Source: Ophiodon elongatus
Taxonomy: Eukaryota; Chordata; Actinopteri; Perciformes; Hexagrammidae
Direction of reading: 5' to 3'
Assembly: GCA_016806645.1 (NCBI GenBank)
Contig: JACSYO010002116.1
Location: 5,935,001 to 5,999,000, forward strand
DNA: 64,000 bases
Shown here in pieces: positions 50,516-63,539 of the stretch. The notes below the pieces were generated by a model that was not told where the DNA came from, did not search any database, and was given only the letters and a program-made list of their open reading frames with translations. The first letter of the stretch is position 1. Every line of letters starts with the position of its first letter. The position numbers were made by a program, and so were the translations under genes.

Positions 50516-53500
50516 ATGTTACTGTCTGCTCTCCGGACGACCGTCTTTTGCAGCTGCAGAAGTGCAGGAAAGGGATTTCAACACAGCAGCGTGAGTATGA
50601 AGCTACCTGCTAATATTAGCGAGAGACGCCTGAAAAAGGTCAGACGGGCAATACTATGACACGATACGTCCGACATATTCCAAAAGCTAACCCGTCTCCA
50701 CCCACATCCCCTCTGTTTTATTCACGTTGGTGCTGTTTTCAACGTTAATGCACCGCTCACTGAGTAATGGCGTTGAAAGTTAAATGGTTAGTTGTAACAT
50801 TATATACTCTGCGTAACAGTCACGTGATTAGTCTAACTTAATGTTGACGTCACCGAGCGCCAACCATTCCGACGTCATGTTGACGTGACTGTCACGCTCA
50901 CGCTGGAGCTGGAAAATATATCGATATTATATATATATATCTATATATATATATATATGTATATATATAGATCTATATCTATATATATATAGATATATAT
51001 ATCTGGCCAACGACCAGAGATATTCACCTAAAGTTTAAACCAACCAACCTGTAATCCTTTTTTCTAGAAGTCCTGCATTTTTAACAGGTCAAAGTAAACG
51101 TATCAGAAGTGAGCTAACAGGAGAGAGGAAGTGTTTAGTGGGTTAATCATGTGTGACATGGCCGAAAGTTTGTAGACATCCACATATTACACCATCACCT
51201 ATACATAATTGTTATCGCCTTCCAATAGCATGGACATCAATATGCTGCTTTCAGAGTGTCCACTCCTCAAGGAAGACTTCAAGTTTCAGCTCATCTTAGA
51301 CTTGTTAGACGGGGTTTGGGTCAGGGCTCTGTGCAGGCCAGTCAAGTCCCAACACACTAAACTGGGGGAACCGTTCCTGTTATGGACCTGGCTTTAAGGG
51401 GGCATTGTCAGGTGGCATGAACAAACTGAACCAAACTGTTGGTTGGAAGCCCACTTTTACTAAAGCTTAAGCTAAAGAAAAACACAATTAATGCAGTAAT
51501 TCATGAGAACGACTTACAAAATGGCACACAGAAAGAGATAAAGCTGTGAGCTTGCGAATGCTTTATAATTAGTATTTCTCTGGTGTAGTTAATATACATA
51601 TTTGTTAGCAAGGTAAATGTGACAGTTTCTTCTTTTAATTTTTAACATCAGCGGAGTCCTCAGCTGCGACACTGGCTTGTGAAGAGAGGTCAGAGCACCA
51701 TCACAGTGGAGGCGGGGGCCACCTCTGCTCCGGCAGCAGCTACTGTCCCGAACGCGGCCACGAATCGCATACTAGGTCGATGGTTACTCGGCTGCAGCGG
51801 ACTGGTGGTTGGGGCTGTTGTCTTGGGTGGTGTCACAAGGTAGAGTGACTTTAAAGTGAAGTGTCTGTTTATTTCATTGTCTTCCTTGTATTGGAGTGGT
51901 GTCGATATGTACTTGTATGTGCATTTGTTTCAATCAGGCTCACAGAATCTGGGCTTTCCATGGTGGACTGGCATCTGGTGAGAGAGATGAAGCCACCTCA
52001 GACGCAGACAGAGTGGGAGGCTGAGTTTTCTAAGTACCAACAGTTTCCTGAATTCAAAATGTAAGGCCCCATCTTTTCTATTTGACTCAAGACAGTTTTA
52101 AAGGCACCCTATCACTAATTCTTATCTTGATTCGCTAATGCTTGACAACAACTAAATTTAAGTCTGCAATGTTTTGAAATGCTGTCCGCTTCTTTCACAC
52201 CAGCAGTGGTTCTACACACTGAATACAAACAGGCCTATATTTTCATTTAACAAGAGCACAGCTTTCACAATTATGTAATTGAATATGCCTCAGTGACATG
52301 TTGTAAACAAACGTATTGATTGGGTCCTTAGTTGAAAGACCAATTATCTGTTGTCATTATGTTTTCCCAGAATGAACCATGACATGACCCTGCCAGAGTT
52401 TAAGTTTATCTTCTACATGGAGTGGGGTCATCGTATGTGGGGAAGGCTGGTTGGACTTGCGTACGTCCTCCCCACCGTTTACTTCTGGAGGAAAGGATAC
52501 TTCACTCGCTCCATGAAGGGAAAAGTGCTTGGACTTTGCGGATTTGTCTTCTTCCAGGTAAGACTCAATACAGCTGCGGTAATGGGAGAGCTTAGTAGGA
52601 CGTTCATCCTTTCTGTACCTCACTCTTAGTGTTAGTATTTTTTCCCCCCAGCATATCAGGATTCACTTCATGACGCTTGTAGTCAAGTTGTATGAATGTC
52701 AAAAACACATGAATGACTATCATTGTGTGCATGTCATCTTAGGGCCTTCTGGGGTGGTACATGGTAAAAAGCGGTCTGGAGGAGAAACCTGAGTCTTATG
52801 ACATCCCGCGGGTCAGCCAGTATCGCCTGAGCGCTCACCTTGGTTCGGCCTTGTTGCTTTACTGCGCCAGTCTCTCGACAGGACTCACTCTGCTGCTGAC
52901 TCCACACAAGGTACAGAGGCAGTCTCTGGCCTGCAGGCCATCTCAACTAATACATACTTGACCTCGATCTGTGTCAGCAAATGTCACGCAGTTTGTCAAG
53001 TTTTAGTTTTTTTTTTCCTTTCACAGCTGGTAGAAACCAAACGTCTCATGCAGCTTAGGAGGTTTGCCAAGGGCACTGGTGGAATCGTCTTCCTTACTGC
53101 TCTTTCAGGTACTGTCTGTCCTTGTGTGAATGCAACGTCATAAAATATCAAACATAAATATCGGAATGCATTTCTCTTCAGCTGGATATAAAAGCAATCA
53201 AATAGATTCTTATCTAGTTGCCATATTTGAAGCTCCGGTAGTACAGAAACATTTACTGGAGAGCATATTCAAAGACGGATATAATAAATGGAATATAAGT
53301 ATACTTGGACATTAAAAGTTACTGTATATCTAATCTAATGTTGCAGACTGTGAAGATAATAGAAATGAATGTAGTCCATATATATGCATATTTATTTGTA
53401 AACATTTTACAAATGCTTTTCCATAGGTGCCTTTGTTGCCGGTTTGGATGCTGGGCTGGTCTATAACTCCTTCCCTAAAATGGGAGATCGGTGGATCCCA

Positions 53501-54060
53501 GATGATCTGCTGGCTTTCTCTCCAACCCTCAAGAACGTCTTTGAAAATCCCACAACTGTGCAGTTCGACCACAGAATTTTGGTGCGTTACTATTTCTAAA
53601 GAGAAATAATCTACTGGGCAACATTTCAACATACATTAAACATTATTTGTACCCTTCTCCTATCCCAGTCAGTAATTTGAGGGGCGGCAGTAGGTTGTTG
53701 ATGGTCCGCTGTATTTCTTTTTTCCCCAGGCGATCTCTTCTTTGACCGCAATTACAGGCCTGTATCTGTTCTCACGAAGGATGGTGCTGCCCAGGAGGGC
53801 TAAGATTGCCATCAGCCTCCTCACGGCAATGGCCTATGGACAGGTAGGCCGTCAGTCAGCCCAGGAACATGGAAACCCAGTCCATTGATCCTCAGTGTAA
53901 CTGAACTCCATGTGTTTGTGCTCCTCAGGTTGCCCTCGGTATCAGCACCCTCTTGCTGTACGTCCCCACTCCACTGGCAGCAATCCACCAGTCTGGATCA
54001 GTAGCTCTTCTCTCACTGGCCATTTGGGTTCTGGCAGAGCTCCGCAAGATGCCCAAGTAA
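50516..54060 (+). CDS. cox15: Heme A synthase, mitochondrial (COX15)
   Basis: COX15 oxidises a methyl group of heme O to make heme A for cytochrome c oxidase, in the inner mitochondrial membrane. Nine exons join in phase: 50516-50590, 51652-51839, 51938-52060, 52371-52557, 52743-52910, 53027-53108, 53427-53581, 53730-53843 and 53929-54060, giving 407 residues (human 410). The N terminus (MLLSALRTTVFCSCRSAGKG) is basic and fits a mitochondrial targeting peptide. Hydrophobic segments fit the eight membrane helices of the family. The four family histidines are present in HRMWGR (His149), SAHLGS (His223), FDHRI (His323) and IHQSGS (His384). A candidate AATAAA is at 54784-54789. The gene faces kcnip2 tail to tail. 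Confidence 0.96.
50918..51004. repeat. Palindromic (TA)n tract in cox15 intron 1
   Basis: About 85 bp consist almost entirely of alternating T and A, with interspersed ATCTA, TAGAT and TAGATCTATA that pair with each other. It can therefore form long hairpins. Confidence 0.85.
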
Positions 54061-55696
54061 ATGCCCACTGCTTTCTGGACAAAACCAATCCCTACTAGCC
54101 ACACCTCAAGCCTCTAAAAGCCAGCGGTGTCATTATGAACACGGCCTTCAGAGAGAAAACTGCAAAAACAAAAGCGTGGAAAATGTAGAAATATTTTATT
54201 TAACATTTGACTATTATGCATAATTACGCTGAAGCATCTCTCCTGTGGTGATGCAATGTAGTCCTCATGTGGTAACGTTGAATTATTTCAGCACACTGTC
54301 ATTAAAGCAGTGTTACGAGTGTTGTTGATAGTTACACAAATGCATCAAGGCTGTCGATGGGGAACTGTCTGAGGCATTTGTTGATGCATGTTATCAGAAG
54401 ATGACAACCTCATGTCAAGTGTTTTGTTTTGCAAGGAATCAAACACATGCAAAGCAAAATCAAGCACATTTAAAGTTCCTATACAGCTTTAATGAAACGG
54501 CCACAGGAATGAATTTGGTTTACAGCCAGTCAAAATCCTTGAATAGACTTTTTAAACTTGTACAGGATGTTTCGACTGTAAATTTGGTTACCAAGTGTCT
54601 GCTCACCTATTGACTTGTGTCGGGTCATACACTGCCTGTTAGTTGAATCAGATGTGGCTGTTGGGATTATGTGTAAAATAATGTATATTTAAGTTATGAA
54701 ATTTTTCTTGCTGACGTGATGATGAATGACAAGGTAAACCATTTTTTTGATTTTGATTGTTGCTTTGTACTTTGTCTTATCTTAATAAATATCCTTATGT
54801 ACTATCTTTAAAATTCAAATTTCAGTCCATTTTTTGCATAGTAACTGTGAATTTTATTGTCTCTGTACAAAATATACACATTTTGAATACGTAATGCAAC
54901 CAGTTGAGGCTAGCTAACTAGACAGTCAGTACAACAGGTTAGTAGGTTTTCAAGACACAGTACATGCGGGTATAGACAGGTTTTACTTGTGGTCAGTAAT
55001 GGAAGTTAAAAACTATTGGCAAGGAACAATCAGAGCCAAACCACTTTTTCCCCGAAGAAAAAAAGAAAGCAGAACAGAAGAAAATGACAGGGTTGTAAGT
55101 GCATATTTTCATCAGGGCTTTAGTGCACCCGATACTGTGCTCTGAGAGGACTGAGAGGTTGGATGAGAGGAGAGTTGCTGATGTGTGGTAGAGAACATTA
55201 TTGCTATTCCATGTCAGGCTGTCTGCATTTAAAAGATACTATAAAAGATACTGTAGCCTATTTGTTTACGGCTTGAGTGTCTCCGTTACATCACATTCTA
55301 GTTTGAAAAGAAGCTGTTTTATATGTTTATTTAACAGGGACAGTGGAAATTTACGGTCACAGAGTTATAGCAAGATCGCTTAATTTCCTCAGCAGTCTCA
55401 TCAGTGTTTGCAAATTCTTCAAATGTCTTTCTATTAACGTGTGGGTTTGGACAATGTGCAGGTAAACCACATCGCCACTTACCAAATTATATACTTTTAT
55501 CTCTGATTGCCCCTTGCCCTACGTACTACACAGCATCTCCCTCTCTCTCACCCACAGGTGGGCTGTATATCTTAACTCGGAGATGCTGTAAATACCTCTT
55601 TTAATTTAAATCTTCTCTTTGGTGTTACAGAGAGAGGAAGAATGACGCATGATAGGGGCATAAAAAACTGTTATTAAACATGTCTCTCTCACTAAC

Positions 55697-55841
<145 letters not shown>

Positions 55842-57008
55842 ACTACGCCTCTTGAAATTGAATGAGCCTAATTGAATGCAACAAGGGTTTTTTGAATTCT
55901 TTTTTTTTGAAGTGGTAGAACCTGCTACAGCCACATGACATTTCCGATTACAAGAAGTTCACAAATACAATCTGAAATCTAATAAATTCCCCTTGAATGT
56001 ACATTGATAGACTCGTATGACTGTGTTATGCCTGTCCTGTGTTGAAAGGAGATCGGATGGTCAAAACAGCTCCTCAACCATTAGTGCAGTCCCCTCGTTG
56101 AACTGCCTAATATCACACCATTGAGAATGCTAGAAAATGTACAACAGTCAATAGACACCTACAGCTAGGACTGTAATAGTTTGGAAGGCTCGGAATTATT
56201 CTACCAGAATCCCATGAATGTAGGTGGGTGTTGTACCATCACACTCTTACATAGGTAAGATGGATGACATCTCCTTTTGTTACACATGCACACACACACA
56301 TACACGTAGGGTGAGGCACCTGTGAATGACTAGGAACAGCAGACAGAAAAGCAGACTTTGGAGTATCTCTGTAAATACATAATTGGATATTAGTGACATC
56401 ATCATGCGATATTGTAATCTGTTCCTCATGGAAAACAACATGATTGAACCTCCATCTGTAAAAATCACTTTGATCTTCAATTTGTCAGCTGTTTCCTCAA
56501 GAAGTGTCTTTCTCACTCTCATCCACAAGAGGGCGGTAGATTCATTTCTATTTCTATGGCCAGTGCACAAGCAGTCCAGCGGCTCCTGGGAGGTGTTACC
56601 CACATGCTCAGAGACCGGATCAGATTCACAATCCAGATCTCCGCCTGTCACAGGGAATAGTGATCTTAGATGAAGGTTTGGAGGCGACTTCCTCCTTCTG
56701 AATTCAGCCACTCAAGCTGTGATAGTTCAGCCATCGGTAAAAGTAATAAATTAAAGTTCAAATAAAACAGGTGGGGGGTCTTGCACGTGACAGTTCATGT
56801 GAGCCCGCTGCTTGCCTTCTTTCTCTGTGCCTTTTGGGTAAAACTAAGGTTCTGCATGATAAGGAAAGGGGTCGGGGGAGCTCCATTGTTGCTTGGAGAT
56901 AAACGTCACTGGGAGTCCAGGAAGCGGGAGACGGCCTCTCGGTGCCCTGAAGGCTCACAGCTCTCAACAGACTTACAAGCACAAGCTTGCAAGTCAGAAG
57001 ACGGCCAG

Positions 57009-57102
57009 ACACACACACACACACACACACATACACACATACACACATACACACATACACACACACATACACACACACATACACACACACACACACACAC
57101 CT
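57009..57102. repeat. (CA)n with interspersed TA
   Basis: A CA repeat interrupted at regular spacing by TACACA units, immediately downstream of the kcnip2 stop codon and probably within its 3' UTR. Confidence 0.9.
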
Positions 57103-57186
57103 TCACAAACTTTCTCTTTTAAATTCAGATTCCTTTTACACACAAGCTCCCCTCCCTGGCGCCAGCGTACTCTCTGGTCCAGCTTC

Positions 57187-60100
57187 TTAGATAACGTTGT
57201 CAAACAGCTGCATGGACTGCATGATGTTCTCATCCTAGACAGAGATAAGGGGTTTGGATAAGGTGTCATTTATTATTTTATTCATTCATTATGTGTTACC
57301 CCAATGATTCACATTGGGGAAAGTGAGAATTTAAAGTTTAGTGAACCAGTTATAACAGCTAGCCTTGCTCTGTCCAAAGTATAAAAAAAAAGAAACCACC
57401 TACCAGCACCTCTAAAGCTCACTTAATGAAGATGTTATTTGTCTTTTGTTTTATCTATACACAAACAAAATGCAATATGACAAATTATGATTTTACAAGA
57501 GCTATGTGGTGTAAATATTTCTTTGCCAGACTCAGTGGAATGGAGTCACAGAAAATCCTTCCAGTATTTATACTGAGCTCTGCTCCAGGCTCCAACTGCA
57601 TACTTAATGCAAAGACAAGGATGTGGTGTTGATCTTCTTATCTAACTCTCTGCAAGAATGCAAATAATCATATTTAAATGTCAAACTGTTTCTTTTCCGC
57701 CCCACCTTTTTGCATGACTCAATGAACTCTTCTATAGTGACCACTCCGTCTTTATTCTGGTCCATTTTCTGAAAGGAAAATGGAGCAGCAAATTACTTAC
57801 TTATTGAAAAAATATTATAATTTTGTACATGACTTAACTATAACTAACAATACTTCTATGAGTAATCTTTCTGTAGTTTAAACGATCATACACTGAGGGG
57901 TTAATACAAAGTAAAGACTGTTGACCTGGAAGAAGCTCTCCACGTGTTCTCTTGGAATGTCGTCCTGCATAGTGGGGTATGTGTACTTCCCCATCATGTC
58001 ATAGATGGACTTCATGATGTCCAACATCTCCTGGAAGGTGAAGGACAAAAGGGAGAACATATCATTAAGGGTATAGAAATTGTTGGACAACTTAAAAAAA
58101 AACACTTTTTTGGGCTATGGCCGGAGTCGTAGAGCTTGTTTTTTTATTTTGCCTTATTTGATTAAAAGATTACCAACAATTATTTAGTATATTATACATC
58201 GTTAGTTTTATTTAATTTTGTTGGTGAAATATGACATCAATGAATATTTTCTTTCAGTCACACACAGAAAGAACGTGGTTATGTAATGGTAATATACAGT
58301 ATAGCCATATACACACAGCGTACGTTTGACATACTGGAGCACAGTTGTAACTTTAAAAGTTGATGTATTCAAACAGATCATTATTCTGGGAGACATTTTC
58401 ACACTTGGTTTCCACAAAATTGGAAATGTAGAAATAGTACCAGGGAGCCTCCACATCCCCCAAAATACTGAGGACATGACCTACAGCCCTGCTTGGCAAC
58501 CATTACAGTAAGTCATTCAGAGAAAGCAAAGAACAGTGTCACATCTGTGTGTGTGTTACCTCTTTGGTGATGCAGCCATCTTTGTTCAGGTCATAGAGGT
58601 TGAACGCCCAGTTTAACCGGTCATTAATAGTCCCTCTCAAGATGATAGACAAGCCAAATACAAAGTCCTGAGATAGAAGAGTGAACAATTAACTGTATTG
58701 TTTTGGCATTACTTCAAATCGTAATGCAGTAAATGCAGTCAAATCTTCATCACAGCACTAATCTCTGTGGGCAGGTTTTTTAGCGCGAGTAAATGTGTAC
58801 ATGTGGGGATAGAGTCATGGTGGCAGATTTAACCGGAGCACACATTTGCTCTTATCTCTAAAAATGAAGCTGATATAAGAATATAGCTCACCTCAAAACT
58901 AATTGAGCCGTTCTTGTTTGTGTCGAAGGCTTCGAACAGGAAATGTGCATACATACTTGAATCTGCAAAGGTAGAGACTTACAGTAACCCGTGTGCCCTC
59001 GAAACATGAAGCAAAGTCTTTGAACAGCTTGGATTAGCAGCCAGCTAAATATAGCCAAGATATAAGAATAATTTCAGATACAACTGGAGGCGAGTGGTTA
59101 ACATTTCATCAACCTAAATATCATGAAATGAAAAATTGCCTCCCCTCTTTGCAGAGCATGGACTATGGTTCAGCAGAGCAGATTTATAATTAGTTTGTTA
59201 TGTTAATTTCATTGTGATGACAAAAAGCTCCATGTGTAAAATAAATGCTGTTATCTGAAAACATGTGAATTTCTGAAAATAGAAAGCCTTATGGACACAG
59301 TTGGAGCTCTTCCAGTTCAGCAGTAGGAGTTGACAACTCACCTCCCTGTGGAAAGAACTGGGAGTAAATGGTCTTAAAGTTCTCCTCATTCACCACACCA
59401 CAGGGACATTCCTGGGACACAAATGTGAATTAAGAAAACTCATTAGTTCCCACCTCCCACAGAAATATAAATCTTAACTCCCATAATGATGTAACTAGAA
59501 CACAACTTTTTATGTTTATTTTTTGATTCACAGTCTGCCTTGTCGCTCTCTTCTCCAGCCAGACCTACATTTTTGAAGCCCCTGTAGAGGACTTGCAGCT
59601 CCTTCTTCGTGAACTTAGTCTGCTCCTGCAGCTTGTCCATGCTTTCTGGGCGATGACACACGGTAGATAACTCAAAGTCATCTTCCACGCTGTCTGTGTG
59701 AGTGAGAGACACACCGTTAGCTAGCATTTATCATCACTGCACCCACACCAACCTCCAGGGCAGCCATGACCAGGCCAACGCATTTTTAATGAAGTCATCA
59801 AAACTAATATTGAGCTCATCATACAGTGTAAGTCTTATACATGAAACAAAATAACATTCTTTATTCACAACAATGTTCATCTTTTTTTTTTATCATTATT
59901 ATCTCACTGAATCAATACATGAGTGAATCCTGTTTTCTATATACATAATTTTGTATTGACTTTGGGGAACAAAATCAAGCATTTTCCACACATCTTTGTC
60001 CAAGCAAAGCAAAACCTGGTCAGTAAAGCATCTATAAAAGGACTTTTCTGAAAACTCAAGGTTAAGTACACTGGCGAGAGGAATACCGAGAAAGTGAGAA

Positions 60101-60251
60101 GAGGTTTGAATAAAAATGGTGAGACATCTTAAAAGCTGTGGACACACATCCATTAACAAATATTCATCATTCCATCTGTTTGTCCAAAAAAATACCTGTC
60201 AATAACTGTACACACACACACGCACGCACGCACACACACACACGCACGCAC

Positions 60252-60331
<80 letters not shown>

Positions 60332-60614
60332 CATTGCCCAAGGGAACAAAACACATTGAGTGTGTTCCTGTGTGACTGTATGTTGTGTACACTGAATGTT
60401 TTGCTGGCTGTGTGTGTATGACTGCATCCACACAAGCATCTGTGTGAGTCTTCTGAATTCACGAAAGAGTTGTTGGGAGAAAGTAGAAATGTATAGAGAG
60501 TGAAGGAGCACTTGCTTTCACTGATTGAGGGGACAGCCTCGGGCTTGCAGCATGGCAGCAGCTTGAGGAATCGCTGCTTTATGGTTTTTTTGCTTTGGCT
60601 GGTGGAAGGATTAC
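57187..60614 (-). CDS. kcnip2: Kv channel-interacting protein 2 (5' end missing)
   Basis: KChIP2 is a neuronal-calcium-sensor-type EF-hand subunit that raises surface expression and alters gating of Kv4 potassium channels. Eight exons join in phase: 60516-60614, 59569-59693, 59342-59411, 58892-58962, 58560-58667, 57926-58030, 57706-57768 and 57187-57234, covering 230 residues to the stop. Residues in order are KQRFLKLLPCCKPEAVPSISE (CC is a probable palmitoylation site), VEDDFELSTVCHRPE, degenerate EF1 (ECPCGVVNEENF), EF2 DTNKNGSISFE, EF3 DLNKDGCITKE, EF4 DQNKDGVVTIEE and the end SMQLFDNVI. The KQRFLKLLPCC and PSISEN segment points to KCNIP2 rather than KCNIP1, 3 or 4. The first intron after 60516 uses a GC donor. 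The N-terminal exon with the start codon was not found up to 64000. Confidence 0.93.
57355..57690 (+). repeat. Interspersed teleost repeat, copy 3 (longest)
   Basis: AGCTAGCCTTGCTCTGTCC, CCACCTACCAGCACCTCTAA, CTATACACAAACAAAATGC, then CTTATCTAACTCTCTGCAAG and AATGTCAAACTGTTTC give the full order of blocks, also seen partially at 23080 and 33050. Its right end lies about 15 bases from the kcnip2 exon that ends at 57706. Confidence 0.65.
60208..60330. repeat. (CA)n/(CACG)n microsatellite
   Basis: A CA repeat with CACG interruptions at its left half, within the kcnip2 intron between 59694 and 60515. A further (CA)n lies at 60680-60701. Confidence 0.97.
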
Positions 60615-63494
60615 CTGTAATCACCAACCATAGCACAAAGGTTAAACACACACGCAAGTCTGCAAATTTAAATCTGTTTTCACACACACACACACACACA
60701 CATGCCTGTAAAAACCAATAACACACACCATGCAACGGACAGAACAGATGCAACAACAGACTGTTTCATGCCGTTTAGTCAAATTGGTAGTTGCCTGCTG
60801 ACCTGGCTCAGTGATGGGAGACCATGAATACCACTTCAACCGGTAGATAATACACAGCAGCACTGTGTGAACCCTAGAAACACACAGTTTCCTCAATCAG
60901 ACTGGCTCTCTTGTCACAATGACACATTCAGCAAACTGTATGAAAAACCAGCAGAGAGCATCAACCCAAAACACAAGTCAAACATCGATAGTTTTGATTC
61001 ACAATCGGTGAGGTCTTAGGTTAACTTCACAGCAGAATACAATTTTCCAAACAGTTGTATTGCCAAACCAACCAGAGCCCATGACGTCTACCACCATATC
61101 AGGCCATCTCAAATCAAACTTCCTGATGCCTATCTCGGCATGTTTCACGGAGTGATATTGAAAATCAGATCGAGGAAGTAAAACACATTCGCACACACGA
61201 ACCCATGTACTACTCTTGCTTAGTTTCCATGGTAACAGTCCCCTCACCACTTTTAGCAGGACACAAGCGGGTCTGAGGGATGAAGGCCATGATGGGGTGA
61301 AAAACAATAGAGCCACAGCACCTCTGTGATGTGTCACCCTGTTGTCTCTCTGCTTCATGGAGCCTCAGGGACTCTGCCTCTCCTGACCTGTGGCTCGGCA
61401 TCATTTTGAGCCAGAACAGGCAGAGCACATTGCCCGATGGATACCGGATTAATACAGCCAGCCACCTAGCACCTAGCCACCCTCAGCTGTCTGTGTGAGT
61501 TAGTATATGTTCTTTTTTTTATAGACCCAACAGCTGCCCACCATACAGAAATGAATATCAAATACTAAAAAAATGAATCAAAGTAAATCTTTAATAATCT
61601 ATCAAGTAAACTAAACCTTTAATTATGTCTGATGACAGGGTAACCACGATGTATTTCTGAGCAGTCGTGGATGTAATATTTTGATGTTGTAACTGCTTGA
61701 GGTGAAGCTAATTGCTAATCTGAATCAATCTGCTAAATGGACCAGAGAGTAGATTCATTTGACAATAAAAATACACTCTTAAGCCAACATGGATGAGAAG
61801 CGGACAGAAAAATAGAAATTTGATCATCTATAATTTCATGACAACTGGTTAACTCCATCTGCTGAGGAAGATCATGTGATATGATCGAAAGCTCAAGAAC
61901 AGCTACTAAATGGACCATTGGGTGAGATTCTTGCTTTATTTGTTAGTTGCTGCTGCATAACAAAGCATCATAATGCATCATAATGCATCATATTAAAATG
62001 CATTATATATTTTGTTTTGTATTTATGTAAATATACAATGTAGCTGACAAATAAATGTAGAGGAGTTCAATTTGCAATATTTAAATTTGCAAGATACAGT
62101 GAAGGAATGTATAAAGTAGCAAACAAAAACAGAAACATCAGTAAAGTCAAACCTCAGAACTGTACCTACACACAATACTTTAATAAACTTATTGCAACCA
62201 GTGGTATATCTAACAGGTATATCTAAGATTTCAGTTTAATATCTTTAATAGTTGTGAAATACATTTGTAACCTTCAAAAATGTGTTACAGATGCAGTTTG
62301 TTTCTCGGTGTAGCAGACTAAATTAAATTTCTAACGATTGTTCTGAAGGCCTGGACAGAGAAATAACTTCATGATTTCTCCTTCCTTTGCTCTGAATGGA
62401 ACACTGAGCTTGAAATACTTGTAAGGACCATGAAAGCTGAATCTACAGGAAACTGACAAAGCTTATATGCTTGTTTTAGGACTGAGACACCTTTTCCTCG
62501 CTCCCTTTTTCACAGCCCTCTTTCCATCTCCTGTTTCTTTCTCTGTAGTTGTGTCCTTTGCTGCTGAAATCTTGCTTGTTGTGATGTCTTTGAGGAAATG
62601 TGCTCTGGCTGTCTTTGCCAAGTTTGTCTTGGAATAGAGATGGTTGATCTCAGAGGGATAAACCTGATTTTAATACGCTTAAGTGCACAGGCATATATCT
62701 TTAAGTTTCCCTATATATTATAAAGCATGCCCCAAAAAACTCTTACTACACATAATCTACTGTATGTATCTTACAACTACACTTCAGTTTTTTTTTTTTT
62801 ATATTTCACTGTTGTTTTAAAGCGTACTATCAACTTAGAGTTTTAAAAGATGCAGTGCTTAGTATGGAAGTTGTTTGTACTAACAGAATGCTGGTTGGAA
62901 ACTGTCCTTTGTGGAAAACAAGTAGGTTACTGCGCTCATTACACCATTGAAATAACGTGATCAATTTGTTTCCCAGCCTTTGAAGTTAAAATTGTCTTTT
63001 GAGTGGCACTGACAATGAGACCAGAAATTCTTTCATTTTGGCCTGAGTAGGTGAAAGAAATAAGAAAAAAACGGTGCTATAGTCTATTCCTCATTAGGCA
63101 GGGAAAAAAGCAACTTTCTGTGTTCTTCAGCATTAAGACATTCCTAACCAGCGTGACCTGTCGTGATTGTGCAATTAGAGTTCAATAGTTTCCCCTAGGG
63201 TACACTGACAAACCATCACAACTCTTCGGGAAATAAGAAAAACAGCTCTATTTTTAACTTGATGGCAACACATTTTTGGCAATATCCAGTAACCTTTGAA
63301 GAAGCTCCGTGTCTCATAAACTCAAGAGATCTGAGGATTTTCACAAGGCACAGAGAAACTGTCAACTAAAGTAAAGACGGCAAACATATTACAGTGAAAC
63401 AGCGTACTGCAGATCCAACAATTGAACCTTTGGCTCCCCTGATGATGAGAGATGTGGAACTGCAATTTTAAAAACTGTGCAATTTTCAGAAATA

Positions 63495-63539
<45 letters not shown>

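Noticed and set aside
56280..56711. 143-codon minus-strand open frame downstream of kcnip2
   Set aside because: No recognisable domain, it ends in microsatellite-coded residues, and there are no splice-consistent neighbours; probably a chance frame in the 3' region.
62480..62640. Lysine-rich open stretch on the minus strand upstream of kcnip2
   Set aside because: No ATG, no donor in the required phase, and no similarity to any known KChIP N terminus.
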